A DNA stretch of 64,000 nucleotides from Gemmobacter nectariphilus DSM 15620. GTDB lineage: Bacteria > Pseudomonadota > Alphaproteobacteria > Rhodobacterales > Rhodobacteraceae. Made by a program: the position numbers and the translations under genes. The stretch spans positions 62,001-126,000 of the forward strand of contig NZ_AUCM01000004.1 in assembly GCF_000429765.1 (NCBI RefSeq). Direction: 5' to 3'. How positions within the stretch are numbered: the first letter of the stretch is position 1; each line of letters starts with the position of its first letter. Positions 62,859 through 64,000 of the stretch are shown piece by piece. A model generated the notes under the pieces. The model had not been told where the DNA came from, made no database searches, and was given only the letters and a program-made list of their open reading frames with translations.

Positions 62859-64000
62859 TCAGTCGCTGTCCTCGCCAGTGTCGGCCGGCAGAACGATCAG
62901 CCGCCGGTCCAGCCCGTGGCGCTGCATCTTTTCATACAGCGTCTTGCGCGAGATCCCGAGCGACTCGTAGACCGCCCTCAGCCGCCCGCCATGCGCGGCG
63001 ATGGCACCGGCGATCAGGCTGCGTTCATAATCGGCCATGCGGTCGGCCAGCCGTGCGCCGCCCGGCAGATCGGCCGCGTCCAGCGGGTCAAGGTTCAGCA
63101 CGAAGCGTTCCGCCTGATTGCGCAGCTCGCGCGCATTGCCGGGCCAGTCGCGGGCGGCCAGCGCCGACAGCCGCGCGGGCGGCAGGTCGCGCTCGGCAAG
63201 GCCGTGGCGGGCGGCGGATTCGCGCACCAGTTGCAGGAACAGCAGCGGAATATCCTCGCGCCGCGCCGAGAGCGGGGGCACGCGCAGCACGGCCACATTG
63301 AGCCGCCAGTAAAGATCCTCGCGGAAGGTGCCACGGGCGACGGCGGCGGCCAGATCGGTCTTGCTGGTGGCGATGAAGCGCACGTCCAGCGGCACCGGCT
63401 CGTTCGAGCCTAGCCGGGTGATCACCCGTTCCTGAAGCACCCGCAGCAGTTTCGCCTGCAACTCGATGGGCATCGAGCCGATTTCGTCCAAGAGCACCGT
63501 CCCGCCGCGCGCATGTTCGAATTTGCCAAATCGCGGCCGCAGGGCGCCTGGAAATGCCCCGGCTTCGTGCCCGAAAAGTTCGCTTTCTATCAGCGCCTCG
63601 GGCAGGGCAGCGCAGTTGATGGCGATGAAGGGGCGACCGGCGCGGGCGGAAATGTCATGCAGGGTGCGGGCGACCACCTCTTTGCCGGCGCCGGTCGGGC
63701 CGATGATCAGCGTATCGGCATCGGAGGCCCCGATTGCCCGCAGCCGATAGCGCAGATCGACCATCACCTGCGTGCGGCCGGGAAGGCGGGCCTCGACATC
63801 GTCGCGCTTACCGGCGACGGCGCGCAAGCGGCGGTTCTCGATCACCAGCGCCCGGTGATCGGCGGCGCGGCGCAAGACGGTGGCAAGGTCCTGCACCACA
63901 AAGGGCTTTTCGATGAAGTCATAGGCGCCCCGCCGCATGGCCTCGACGGCCAGCTGCACCTCGGCGTGGCCCGTGACCAGGATCACCGGGATCTCGGGGT
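62859..64000 (-). CDS. NtrC/DctD-type sigma-54 response regulator, 5' end missing
   Basis: At least 380 residues; the gene runs off the window. The visible end of the receiver domain is '[30 protein letters not shown]' with the conserved Lys. The AAA+ domain has '[18 protein letters not shown]' (Walker A), '[26 protein letters not shown]' (Walker B), and a sigma-54 loop reading GAFPGA where most members have GAFTGA. A Fis-type helix-turn-helix closes it ('[20 protein letters not shown]'). It resembles DctD and probably controls tctCBA just downstream, together with a kinase outside the window. Confidence 0.9.
   Translation of the reverse strand, partial: PEIPVILVTGHAEVQLAVEAMRRGAYDFIEKPFVVQDLATVLRRAADHRALVIENRRLRAVAGKRDDVEARLPGRTQVMVDLRYRLRAIGASDADTLIIGPTGAGKEVVARTLHDISARAGRPFIAINCAALPEALIESELFGHEAGAFPGALRPRFGKFEHARGGTVLLDEIGSMPIELQAKLLRVLQERVITRLGSNEPVPLDVRFIATSKTDLAAAVARGTFREDLYWRLNVAVLRVPPLSARREDIPLLFLQLVRESAARHGLAERDLPPARLSALAARDWPGNARELRNQAERFVLNLDPLDAADLPGGARLADRMADYERSLIAGAIAAHGGRLRAVYESLGISRKTLYEKMQRHGLDRRLIVLPADTGEDSD

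Overview
The window is high-GC DNA from one alphaproteobacterial chromosome, most likely a member of the Rhodobacteraceae (Rhodobacter/Paracoccus-like). Pointers are the secA/parvulin/argJ/mutT block, the lptC-lptA-lptB-hpf-ptsN block, the dnaK-dnaJ pair behind an alphaproteobacterial RpoH-type promoter, and the TRAP and TCT solute-binding transporters. I see no rRNA, tRNA, CRISPR array, insertion sequence or phage gene. Assignments rest on reading the translated sequences; no database search was run.

Layout. 1-6.9 kb: end of an ABC solute-binding protein gene, a BAAT-type alpha/beta hydrolase, a DMT exporter, an omega-amino-acid:pyruvate aminotransferase and histidinol dehydrogenase. 7.0-26.7 kb: a dense catabolic island. 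It has a GntR/UTRA regulator; a four-gene minus-strand operon (SDR, two small paralogous Cys proteins, GMC oxidoreductase); two tandem carboxymuconolactone-decarboxylase-fold proteins; an eleven-gene minus-strand operon read from 23.7 down to 12.8 kb (alpha/beta hydrolase, orphan protein, LeuC/LeuD-type hydratase, isocitrate-lyase-type C-C lyase, hydantoinase B and A, isochorismatase-fold hydrolase, RutA-like flavin monooxygenase, SDR, haem-degrading-fold protein); and a divergent TRAP transporter. Together these could import an organic acid, open an amide, imide or lactam, hydrate a substituted maleate-like acid and cleave it to central metabolites. This is the best candidate here for an undescribed system; its substrate is not known.

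26.8-33.2 kb: housekeeping genes (pepN, HNH protein, methyltransferase, glyA, nadK). 33.2-41.3 kb: a cell-surface polysaccharide set with a two-domain sulfotransferase, a GT14-type enzyme, two tandem GT2-type enzymes, galU, a CysQ-type phosphatase that could remove the sulfotransferase by-product PAP, and an orphan polysaccharide-type ABC permease. 41.3-45.5 kb: dnaK, dnaJ, radC. 45.5-57.5 kb: an OmpA-domain protein, a membrane-anchored unknown, secA, a parvulin isomerase, argJ with an unusual lysine-rich N-terminal extension, mutT, ptsN, hpf, lptB, lptA, lptC and RNase D. 57.8-64 kb: an MFS exporter, a TctABC tricarboxylate transporter, and the start-truncated gene for an NtrC/DctD-type regulator with a likely pair of binding sites upstream of tctC.

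A short intergenic repeat (core ATATTT-N2-GGACAGATGAA, plus a variant) occurs about ten times, only between genes and usually beside GC-rich hairpins. A second shared motif (TGCATTTGT followed by GACTTTAT) precedes both plus-strand units of the catabolic island and may mark a regulon.
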